Part shown: piece after piece, positions 57,616-64,000 of the stretch | Position numbering within the stretch: position 1 is the first letter of the stretch | Layout of the letters: every line of letters starts with the position of its first letter | Source: Bifidobacterium sp. N4G05 | GTDB lineage: Bacteria; Actinomycetota; Actinomycetes; Actinomycetales; Bifidobacteriaceae | DNA length: 64,000 bases | Assembly: GCF_002742445.1 (NCBI RefSeq) | Contig: NZ_NJNQ01000002.1 | Location: forward strand, 288,735 to 352,734 | Direction: 5' to 3' | Notes under the pieces: model-generated | Seen by the model: only the letters and a program-made list of their open reading frames with translations | Database searches by the model: none | What the model was told of the DNA's origin: nothing | Program-made: the position numbers and the translations under genes

Positions 57616-59001
57616 TCACGCTTCGTAGAGGGACCATTTCCAGGAGGGGAGTACGTGGATTGTGCCAGTGGAATCGGGAAGTTCAATGGTTTCTTCCTCG
57701 TTAAGCGTGAGAATCAGGCCAGAATCAACGTTGGTACGTTGCATAACCGCTTGCAGAGAGCCGATTTCTCGCGCCCTGGTTTTCTCATTTCCCATATTGG
57801 CACACACTTGAATAAGCCCATACGGTTCCGCAGCAAGAGCATCGCCGATAAGAAAGTCAACTTTCTCCTGTTTGGACGTCGGCATAGTGTACGAAGTGAT
57901 TGTTTCCGTACGCCTGCCGAAAGTCCGTCGCTGCAGTTCGCAGAAAATCGCAGTTTCCAGTCGTTTTCCGATATCTTGCTGGTTGGCGCGTGACACCGCG
58001 TGAACCATACCCTGATCGACAGCATACATTTTCGGCACTGCGGTACTGCCCGGTTTGAGCATGGTGGAGTATTCTTCGAGCTGGTAGACAAGGAATGCCT
58101 GCCTGAACAGATCGAGTAACGTATTCGCCTTGTCCCAATAGATTTTCCAGCCGACCGCTCGCAACGTTTCCACAAGACCATTGGTAGACAGCTCGCAGGC
58201 CGTATTGCGCAGCAAAAACAGCGCTATCTGCGTGGCGAGAGTAATGTTTTCACGACCAAGACGCTCGGCAACGTCACGCGCAACCACGTCCCGCACGTAA
58301 CCTTGGAGCGTTTCAATACGATCAGCTTCAACCATACGTTGCACTGCAGGGAAGCCACCAATAGTCAAATAATCGTTGTATGCGGCTTCAAATCTAGTAA
58401 TCTCTCGCGGAGAAAACACGGCATCGGCAAGAGTACTGCCTTTTGAAGGCGTTTCGATTCCTCGAAAGTCGCAGAATTCTCGGAAAGACAGTGGCATCAT
58501 GGCATGCGGATGCGATCTTCCTCGGAAATTCGTTGCGATTTCCTCGCTGGACAGTTTCGAAGACGATCCAGTAATGACTAGCGTCACAGCTTCATGTTCG
58601 GCTATGCGCTGGCAGAATCCCTGCCAATTGGCGCATTCTTGCACTTCGTCAAGGAACAGATAGCAGCCATGGTCACGAGAGTCAGGATATTGCCGCCAGT
58701 ATTCCGTAACAATATCGTTGAGCACGGTGTCTTGCATTGGTTGCAAACGATCGTCAGCGAAGTTGAAATAGAAAATATCATTACGCGAGACGCCGTTTTG
58801 TAACAAATCATGAATTTTCTGGAAAAGATAGAACGTTTTGCCGCAACGTCGGATGCCAGTGATGATGTGCACAGCATTGAACACTGCTGGCTGCGGCAGC
58901 TCGCGTATGATTTCGATGCGGCGTGACGGCGTAGGAATGTCAAACTGCATGGACTCACGAACCAGCATGGCATACGATTCATGTGGATTATCCGGCACCA
59001 T
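57616..59001 (-). CDS. AAA-type ATPase with DUF4143 domain
   Basis: 461 aa from ATG 59001, with GGAAG six bases upstream; the ATG at 59055 lies in the operator. Walker A is the variant HIITGIRRCGKTFYLFQKIH, Walker B reads CYLFLDEVQECANW, and VTLVITGSSSKLSSEEIATN is sensor 1. RSHPHAMMPLSFREFCDFRG continues the domain; the C-terminal half (FLIGDALAAEPYGLIQVCAN, a nuclease-like beta strand) is the DUF4143 region. Such stand-alone ATPases are frequent in gut bacteria and their role is not established. Two palindromes overlap its promoter. Confidence 0.88.
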   Translation of the reverse strand: MVPDNPHESYAMLVRESMQFDIPTPSRRIEIIRELPQPAVFNAVHIITGIRRCGKTFYLFQKIHDLLQNGVSRNDIFYFNFADDRLQPMQDTVLNDIVTEYWRQYPDSRDHGCYLFLDEVQECANWQGFCQRIAEHEAVTLVITGSSSKLSSEEIATNFRGRSHPHAMMPLSFREFCDFRGIETPSKGSTLADAVFSPREITRFEAAYNDYLTIGGFPAVQRMVEADRIETLQGYVRDVVARDVAERLGRENITLATQIALFLLRNTACELSTNGLVETLRAVGWKIYWDKANTLLDLFRQAFLVYQLEEYSTMLKPGSTAVPKMYAVDQGMVHAVSRANQQDIGKRLETAIFCELQRRTFGRRTETITSYTMPTSKQEKVDFLIGDALAAEPYGLIQVCANMGNEKTRAREIGSLQAVMQRTNVDSGLILTLNEEETIELPDSTGTIHVLPSWKWSLYEA

Positions 59002-59050
59002 AAGTTCTTCCTTTCGCCGTCCATTGCGAAACACCCAACAATCCCAGCAT

Positions 59051-59111
59051 AACACTTCTCAAAAATTTTAAGAAGTTTCCACCAACACTTCTAAAAATTT
59101 TTAAGAAGTTA
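59051..59111 (-). promoter_or_regulatory. Twin palindromic operators before the AAA ATPase gene
   Basis: Two near-identical inverted repeats, aacacttct-N10-agaagttt (59051-59078) and aacacttct-N10-agaagtta (59084-59111), begin 33 bp apart. A minus-strand TTCTTA and TATGCT with 17-bp spacing suggest a promoter running through the first palindrome, so the binding protein would probably repress. Confidence 0.65.
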
Positions 59112-59304
59112 CCACAGACGAATAAAACTCCGGAGAGGACCTGAATGCATTAACGACTACAACACGAGTGTGGGAAATCGGGGAAGGACGGGTATCGTAC
59201 GCTGTATATTGGCATTTCAGGTGGACGCTCGGCGCGGTCAGCATTGATCGGACAGGGAGCTGTCACCGGGGAGTACAGAATAGTAGGCAGATTCTGGAGG
59301 GGTT

Positions 59305-60012
59305 ATGGCACGGCATGGCAAGAAGCCAAGCGAGGAAAGCACCTCGCCACGCGCACCGAGAACACTTGCCGGAAGCGCAACGACCAACACTTCTGCCGAC
59401 AGCACTGACGCCGCTGCCAGCGGTATCGCAGTCAACAGCTCGACCGCCAACAGAACATTTGCCAGCGAATCCCGCCAGCCGCAAGACCTGTTCGACGCAG
59501 CCATAGCGCAAGGCATCAGCGACGGCGACGCTTGGACGGACCAGCACGTAAAGCACATCTACCGTCAGATCATCATCACCGTAGTCGTCGTGGTCGTCGT
59601 TCTGGGCGCGATCTTCGGATTCACAGGCGTGCGTGCCTCGCAGCAAATGCGCGGTCTGGCCGCGCTGAACGACTGCAAGGAAGCCGTTACGGCCATGAAC
59701 GCCTCCTACTCCAAGGCGTTCCAGCTGAAGGCGAAGATCTCCGAAGCGTTCACCAGTTTTGACAAATCCTACGACCTCGACAAGCTTGCCGAACTGCACC
59801 AGACGGAAGTTACCGCGCCGAAAACGCTGAGCTGCGCAGCAGACACTTCCGCTACCATCAGCAAAGCCAACGCCGCAAAAGCCGAGTACGACAAACAGGC
59901 CAAGCAGTTCAAGCAGGCTTTGCAGAAGAGTGACGAATCCGCGGCCACCGATGGCGGTGACGGCGCTGATGGAACGGACGGAGTCGCAGCCACGGACGGC
60001 GCTGCCGACTAA
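59305..60012 (+). CDS. Single-span membrane protein with two spaced cysteines and an acidic tail
   Basis: 235 aa; GGAGGGG before the ATG. A Ser/Ala/Thr-rich cytoplasmic part of about 85 residues leads to one membrane helix (IIITVVVVVVVLGAIFGFTG). The outside part is helical with cysteines 53 residues apart (LNDCKEAVTAMNASYSKAFQ and KTLSCAADTSATISKA), followed by EYDKQAKQFKQALQKSDES and a Gly/Asp/Ala tail. The plan is like that of the 35911 protein. After the TAA at 60010-60012 the same frame goes on with 22 similar codons. Function unknown. Confidence 0.75.
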   Translation: MARHGKKPSEESTSPRAPRTLAGSATTNTSADSTDAAASGIAVNSSTANRTFASESRQPQDLFDAAIAQGISDGDAWTDQHVKHIYRQIIITVVVVVVVLGAIFGFTGVRASQQMRGLAALNDCKEAVTAMNASYSKAFQLKAKISEAFTSFDKSYDLDKLAELHQTEVTAPKTLSCAADTSATISKANAAKAEYDKQAKQFKQALQKSDESAATDGGDGADGTDGVAATDGAAD

Positions 60013-60081
60013 TCCGACGTGACCGACGCAACCGACGCAGCCAACGCAGCCAACGCAGCCAACGCGACGCTGGACGATTAA
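60013..60081 (+). repeat. 9-bp repeats and in-frame continuation after the stop codon
   Basis: ccgacgcaa, ccgacgcag, ccaacgcag, ccaacgcag and ccaacgcga follow each other at a 9-bp period (about 60022-60066). In frame with the upstream gene they read SDVTDATDAANAANAANATL and DD, then TAA at 60079-60081, matching the upstream acidic tail in style. Confidence 0.7.
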
Positions 60082-60186
60082 TTCCTCCAGTAAATCAGTT
60101 GATCGCAACGCGACCAATGAAACCGGCCATCAGCCTTGCCGCTTTACGTTTCTCCCGACTCTCTTTCGCGTTATTTCACACACTCA

Positions 60187-60220
60187 GCGTTTCTTTTGAT
60201 CATAAGATCAAAAGAAACGC
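60187..60220. repeat. Perfect 15-bp hairpin without a T-run
   Basis: gcgtttcttttgatc and gatcaaaagaaacgc flank an ataa loop. It lies between the membrane protein and the esterase gene. Copies of caaaagaaacg-like words recur over the next 130 bp. The remaining gap to 60460 holds only the esterase promoter region. Confidence 0.6.
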
Positions 60221-60460
60221 AAACGGCAGACAAAAGAAGAAACGCTGAAATTCCGCCATTCTCAAGACTTCGCAAACGCAACAAGCGTTGACGGCCCAAA
60301 AGAAAACCGCCCCTCAGTCAAATGACAGGCAAAAGAAACGACTCCGACAATACAACAGGCAAACAACGATCGGATGACCATATTCGTGCGTATCGTAGCA
60401 AAAATGGCTAGGCTACGACATGCAGACATGCTTTAACCACGTCATGCGGAAGGGGCTGCT

Positions 60461-62173
60461 TTGAACAGGAAACGACTGGCACGCGTGATTATTGCCGCCG
60501 TAGTAACCATGGCGATACTTGTGGCGATCATCGTTGGCTGCGGGCCGAAATGGGGCGACGGTTCAGCGAATCCCAACGCCGGTAACGCCAGCAGCTCGAA
60601 CAGTTCCGGCAACTCCAGCCCCTCCAGCACAAGCAGCTCCAGAACAAGCGACGATTCGTCCGCAAACTATGCGACCCGCGCATCGGTACAACTCCCCTCC
60701 TACTACATGGAGAACATGGTTTTCCAACGTGGAAAAACGCTGGTAGTCAAAGGAACTGCGCAGACTTCACAACGTGGAAAAACCGTTAACCCAACACAGC
60801 TGGTCACAACGATTTCCCAAGGAAAGAAATCATCATCAGCACAAGCAAAAATTTCCAAAAACGGTGATTTCACTTGCACTTTACCTAAGCAGAAAACAAG
60901 TCTTAAGCCATATTCATTAACGATTTCGTACAACGAAACCACTTTGTTGACTCTGAAAAACGTGTATGTAGGCGATGTATTTGTTGCTGCTGGACAGTCG
61001 AATATGGAATTGAATTATTCGCAATACTACGAGGGTTCAGGCAATGCCTATAATTTCGGCGGTGGTTTGGTAACGACCGACGATTTGCCGAAGCAGCTTT
61101 CCGACAAAAACGTGCATTTCGTGGCGAGCGCCAATTCCTCGAAAGGTACTGATTTTCCGTTACGCGATGTGAACGAGCAGGCCGATTCCTGGCTTGAGGC
61201 AACCACCGACAATTCGCAGCATTTCAGCTATTTGGCACAGCAGTTCGCCATACAGCTTCGCGCCGCGCATCCGAATGTTCCCGTCGGGATTATTCAAACC
61301 GCATGGGGCGGTACGCCGATTCGAAACCATGTGAAGGGCGGCGATATTTACGCGAACCATATTGCGCCTTTGGAGGGCTTCCATGTGGCGGGCGTGCTGT
61401 GGTATCAGGGGTGCGATGATTCCATGAACGAGGCGACCGCATTGGCATACGAATCTCAGATGACGTCGCTGATCAACCAGTATCGTGCAGTGTTCGACCA
61501 GGATGATCTGCCGTTCCTGTATGTGCAGTTGGCGCGTTGGCCTGGCTATCAGTACACTCAAAACGTGCGATTCGCACAGTTGAGCACGTTAAAGAACGTC
61601 GGATTGCACAATACTTCCAACGTTGCAATGACAGTGTCGCTAGATACGGACAAGGGCACTTCAACGTTGATACATCCGCTTGGCAAGGATATTCTTGGCG
61701 CGCGCATGGCCGCGCAGTATCTGGCAATGTCGGAGGGCGAAACCATTCCCAACGGACCTCTTATCGCACATGCGAAGCACGCTTCCGACGGTACGGTCGT
61801 ATTGTCGTTCCAAAAGGGCACCGCAACTGGTTTGCAGGCGGAAAAACCCAATTATTCGAAGACTGCGAGCGCGACCGTACCTGACTACACAGCCAATTCG
61901 AACGCGACGCCTTTGGATGGTATTGCTAATGTTGCAACACCGACTTCCGAATCATTGCAAGGTTTTGAAATTGCTGACACTTCCGGAAAATGGGGTTCGG
62001 CAGCGGCTGCAATCAAGGGTGATCAGATTGTGCTGAGTGCCGCTGGTGGAAGTTCGAATCTTAATGCAGTAACTCAAGTGCGTTATTGGTGGAGCGGAAA
62101 TCCGGCTATTTCCAGTCTGCTGTACAACGATCTTGGATTGCCGGCAAGCCCATTTATTGCGATTGTTGAGTAG
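60461..62173 (+). CDS. Sialate O-acetylesterase-like lipoprotein (SGNH family)
   Basis: 570 aa from a TTG start, with AAGGGG six bases upstream. A membrane segment ends in a lipobox (VAIIVGC, Cys about residue 27), followed by a Ser/Asn/Pro linker, so the enzyme should be lipid-anchored outside. The esterase motifs are VYVGDVFVAAGQSNMELNYS (nucleophile Ser in GQSNM), VPVGIIQTAWGGTPIRN, AGVLWYQGCDDSMNEAT and STLIHPLGKDILGARMA (His near the end). Relatives remove O-acetyl groups from sialic acids or other sugars, fitting a gut bacterium using host glycans. No sialidase is in the window. Confidence 0.88.
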   Translation: MNRKRLARVIIAAVVTMAILVAIIVGCGPKWGDGSANPNAGNASSSNSSGNSSPSSTSSSRTSDDSSANYATRASVQLPSYYMENMVFQRGKTLVVKGTAQTSQRGKTVNPTQLVTTISQGKKSSSAQAKISKNGDFTCTLPKQKTSLKPYSLTISYNETTLLTLKNVYVGDVFVAAGQSNMELNYSQYYEGSGNAYNFGGGLVTTDDLPKQLSDKNVHFVASANSSKGTDFPLRDVNEQADSWLEATTDNSQHFSYLAQQFAIQLRAAHPNVPVGIIQTAWGGTPIRNHVKGGDIYANHIAPLEGFHVAGVLWYQGCDDSMNEATALAYESQMTSLINQYRAVFDQDDLPFLYVQLARWPGYQYTQNVRFAQLSTLKNVGLHNTSNVAMTVSLDTDKGTSTLIHPLGKDILGARMAAQYLAMSEGETIPNGPLIAHAKHASDGTVVLSFQKGTATGLQAEKPNYSKTASATVPDYTANSNATPLDGIANVATPTSESLQGFEIADTSGKWGSAAAAIKGDQIVLSAAGGSSNLNAVTQVRYWWSGNPAISSLLYNDLGLPASPFIAIVE

Positions 62174-62291
62174 GTCGGCCAACTGATAGTCGGGGCATTA
62201 TCCGGCGGTGATGACTAATCGATAAAGCGGACTGTAATTAGGTTGGAATCAGGCCTGTTTTATCAAATTTAAGTCGAAGCAATGTCGACGG

Positions 62292-62654
62292 TCAGTCGAC
62301 GTAGTGCGGGGCGCTGGATGCTATGCGGGGCGTAACGCCATTATTGCCGTTGTCTTCGTTATTACCGTCCGCAGTGGAATCTTGCGATTTACGAAGCGAT
62401 CCCGCAGCCAATGAACGTATGGATCGAACGGAGCGGCCAAGCTGCGACTGCTTTTCCTGCACGTCCGACTGGATTGCGGGAAACGCACCGGTCACAGGAC
62501 GAATACGCCCAGTCGCCGTGGGAATGAAGCTTGGCGGCAACACTTGCGTAGTGATGGCGCTCGGAGATGATGCATGATAACGAGCCATCGAAGCCAGAGA
62601 ATCGCGGGTATCGAGTTCACGCTGAATATCTAGCTCATCGTCGGATTCAACCAT
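62292..62654 (-). CDS. Small hypothetical protein
   Basis: 120 aa from ATG 62654 with AAGGAGGG at good spacing; the longer frame upstream lacks one. It is polar, starting MVESDDELDIQRELDTRDSL, with a Pro/Thr stretch (TTQVLPPSFIPTATGRIRPV), SVRSIRSLAAGSLRKSQ and an Asn/Asp-rich end (NNEDNGNNG). No membrane segment or domain is seen. Function unknown. Confidence 0.6.
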   Translation of the reverse strand: MVESDDELDIQRELDTRDSLASMARYHASSPSAITTQVLPPSFIPTATGRIRPVTGAFPAIQSDVQEKQSQLGRSVRSIRSLAAGSLRKSQDSTADGNNEDNGNNGVTPRIASSAPHYVD

Positions 62655-62851
62655 CGCCGCCCTCCTTCTTTTCCGGCAATCTCCACCGGTAATCTCTCTC
62701 CACTGGTAACGGTCACCGTTCTGAGCGTAATGCAAGGCGGCATGCCACTGCGAACGAAATCAGCGATATGCGCAACTCCCCCACTGTTTCGCAACTTCTT
62801 CGTCGCACATCTACACAACAGACCATTGGGGGAATCACCGTTTTTCGGTAT

Positions 62852-62881
62852 AAAAAAGGCTTCCGGAATCATCCGGAAGCC
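62852..62881 (-). terminator. Terminator of tRNA-Ser
   Basis: ggcttccgg and ccggaagcc form a stem around a short loop, and the minus strand continues with six T residues. It starts six bases after the encoded CCA. Confidence 0.93.
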
Positions 62882-62886
62882 CTACT

Positions 62887-62973
62887 GGCGGAGAATACGA
62901 GATTCGAACTCGTGAGGCTGTTACACCAACACGCTTTCCAAGCGTGCGCCATAGACCACTAGGCGAATTCTCC
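62887..62973 (-). tRNA. tRNA-Ser (anticodon GGA)
   Basis: On the minus strand GGAGAAT pairs with ATTCTCC, followed by G and an encoded CCA. The anticodon loop TTGGAAA within ACGC/GCGT arms gives GGA. A long variable arm (GTTGGTGTAACAGCC) and TPsiC arm ACGAGTTCGAATCTCGT fit the class II shape of serine tRNAs. Confidence 0.96.
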
Positions 62974-63069
62974 AATTATGCAACGTCTCACAGTGTCTAT
63001 CCGTGAAACGCAACTTGACTAGAATACAACAGTTTCTCCTAAAACCCAAATCGGCGTGTCGCAACGTCT

Positions 63070-63362
63070 CAAATCACCCACCCGCTGGAGGAATCTGCCT
63101 ACATGCGGACTTCCCGCGTACCGGATCCCCCACCCCCTGGGACAATTCACCTGCCAACTCACCTCTCAGCGTCCCAAATCTTCCACTCACTGGATGAATC
63201 CACCCGCTGCCAAGCCTCTCACAGTCCGGATTCCTCCAGCCGCTGGAGGAATCGGTACGTTGACAGACCTCCTGGCATCCAGATTCATCCAGTGAGTGGA
63301 TGAATCTGGACGTACATACGCCCCCTTACTGTCCGGTTTCATCCAGCGGGTGGAGGAAATGG
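63070..63362 (+). repeat. 53-bp palindromic repeat array 3 (six units)
   Basis: The core word ctgg/gtgg starts at 63085, 63137, 63190, 63243, 63296 and 63350 (steps 52-54). Same orientation as array 1. Unit 4 has a perfect 12-bp palindrome with one central base (63229-63253: gattcctccagc, c, gctggaggaatc). Unit 5 (63282-63306) has gattcatcca and tggatgaatc, a paired change on both arms. Confidence 0.85.
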
Positions 63363-63381
63363 GACGTTTACGTGTCATGTA

Positions 63382-63710
63382 GTTAGTGTTTGGACACGGA
63401 AGCGCGTAGGTGGCGAGCATGGCGCATGCCATCACGATTGGGAGGAACACAAAGCCCCGGTGCGCATCCGATTGGGTGGCAGTCACGAATTGTGTGTCTC
63501 CGGCCGAACCGTGCCCAGCCTGCGCAACCATCAGCATGCCGATTTTGCGTTTCGGCGACTGTTCAAGAATGATATTGAACATCAGCGGCAGTGCGACTCC
63601 CGTTCCCGTGCCTTACAGAATTCGCGCGGTCATCAACGCATAGGAAAGTTCAATGTGCAGGCCGCCATCACACAGCCGGTGATACAAAGTACGATTGCAG
63701 TAAGGAAGAG
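63382..63710 (-). pseudogene. Decayed MFS transporter fragment
   Basis: Minus-strand pieces read AIVLCITGCVMAACTLNFPM (one frame), then LMTARIL, stop, GTGTGVALPLMFNIILEQSP and KRKIGMLM (next frame), then RGFVFLPIVMACAMLATYAL. This is the order of a 14-helix drug-transporter-type MFS protein (AARxLQGxGxGxxLPL, then SPKxxxGxxM), with one frameshift, a CAA-to-TAA stop at 63613-63615 and a large internal deletion. Confidence 0.65.
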
Positions 63711-63740
63711 TACGCAACTTGAGCTTGCGTTTGAAAGATA

Positions 63741-63784
63741 AAAAAACGGGGGTTCCCGGAGCGTGACGCTCGACGGGAACCCCC
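63741..63784 (-). terminator. Terminator of the rRNA operon
   Basis: gggggttcccg (63748-63758) pairs with cgggaaccccc (63774-63784); an inner gagcg-tga-cgctc stem stacks on it. Six T residues follow on the minus strand. It lies ten bases after the 5S 3' end. Confidence 0.95.
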
Positions 63785-63794
63785 TCAAGTAGAA

Positions 63795-63911
63795 TGCGGC
63801 GGCGCGCTACTCTCCCACACCCTCTCGAGTGCAGTACCATCGCCGCAGCCAGGCCTTAGCTTCCGGGTTCGGAAAGGGACCGGGCGTCTCACCTGGGCCA
63901 TGACCACCGCA
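63795..63911 (-). rRNA. rrf: 5S ribosomal RNA
   Basis: About 117 nt. The minus strand begins tgcggtggtcatggcccagg and carries the universal core ccgaacccggaagctaagg, with gatggtactgc and gtgggagagtag toward the 3' end. The 5' and 3' ends pair. It is the last gene of an rRNA operon transcribed leftward; the remaining bases to 64000 are the 23S-5S spacer, and 23S itself is outside the window. Confidence 0.96.
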
Positions 63912-64000
63912 AAACCAATACAACGGCCAACCACAAGGATCGGCCGGCAACGGAACCAGCCACGATTCCGATCGTGGCGGTCCGGGAACCGGACAACGGA

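Noticed and set aside
63187..63582. 131-codon minus-strand frame as an intact gene
   Set aside because: Its right part is a fragment of a decayed MFS gene and its left part reads through array 3.

Overview
The window looks like a chromosomal segment of a Bifidobacterium. Evidence at protein level: an actinobacterial DUF2469 protein, a Rho factor with a long Arg/Asp-rich insertion, clpB behind a HspR-type HAIR operator, GatC-GatA-GatB together, and a GluQ-like synthetase. I cannot fix the species from sequence alone.

Layout. 1-12.7 kb is mostly leftward housekeeping: a secreted or membrane protein cut by the left edge, chorismate mutase, an Lrp-type regulator, rho, an FAD oxidoreductase, a GNAT/DUF2469 pair and gatCAB. 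12.7-14.65 kb is an accessory patch: a minisatellite, a 53-bp-period palindromic repeat array, a cluster of DnaA boxes between 15-bp direct repeats, a nuclease-like gene of AbiEi/DUF559 type, and a second 53-bp array in opposite orientation. 14.65-30.6 kb returns to core genes: TrmH-type methyltransferase, a degenerate phosphoribosyltransferase, rmuC, clpB, a fumarylacetoacetate-hydrolase-family enzyme, a YggS-type PLP protein, gluQ, an aquaglyceroporin, tRNA-Lys(CTT), the rpsF-ssb-rpsR-rplI operon and prs. 30.8-35.7 kb is a nucleoside-use locus: LacI-type regulator, nucleoside hydrolase, MFS transporter, ribokinase. 36.5-37.6 kb holds a DinJ/RelB-YafQ toxin-antitoxin pair between two 98-bp copies of a highly structured MITE-like element.

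37.9-57.4 kb is a surface polysaccharide region. Much of it (about 40-53.5 kb) is visibly AT-richer than its flanks and changes strand often. It has rmlB, an LtaS-like membrane phosphoglycerol transferase, a GlfT2-like galactofuranosyltransferase, further GT2 and GT4 enzymes, a Wzm/Wzt ABC exporter, an acyltransferase, a multi-membrane-span protein, a decayed LicD-like gene, a polyprenyl-phosphate-type GT2 and a secreted GH25 muramidase with nine QxW lectin repeats. The LtaS-like and GlfT2-like pair would suit the glycerophosphate-decorated galactofuranan lipoglycan known from bifidobacteria; that link is inference.

57.6-64 kb has an AAA/DUF4143 ATPase behind twin palindromes, a membrane protein whose acidic tail continues in frame past its stop codon, a sialate O-acetylesterase-like lipoprotein, tRNA-Ser(GGA), a third 53-bp array, a decayed MFS gene and the 5S rRNA of an rRNA operon whose 23S lies beyond the right edge.

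Most unusual points: the 53-bp arrays (16 units in three places, palindromes spaced about five helical turns apart, with compensatory stem changes), the DnaA-box cluster beside one array, the paired 98-bp elements around the toxin-antitoxin genes, and the candidate lipoglycan locus.
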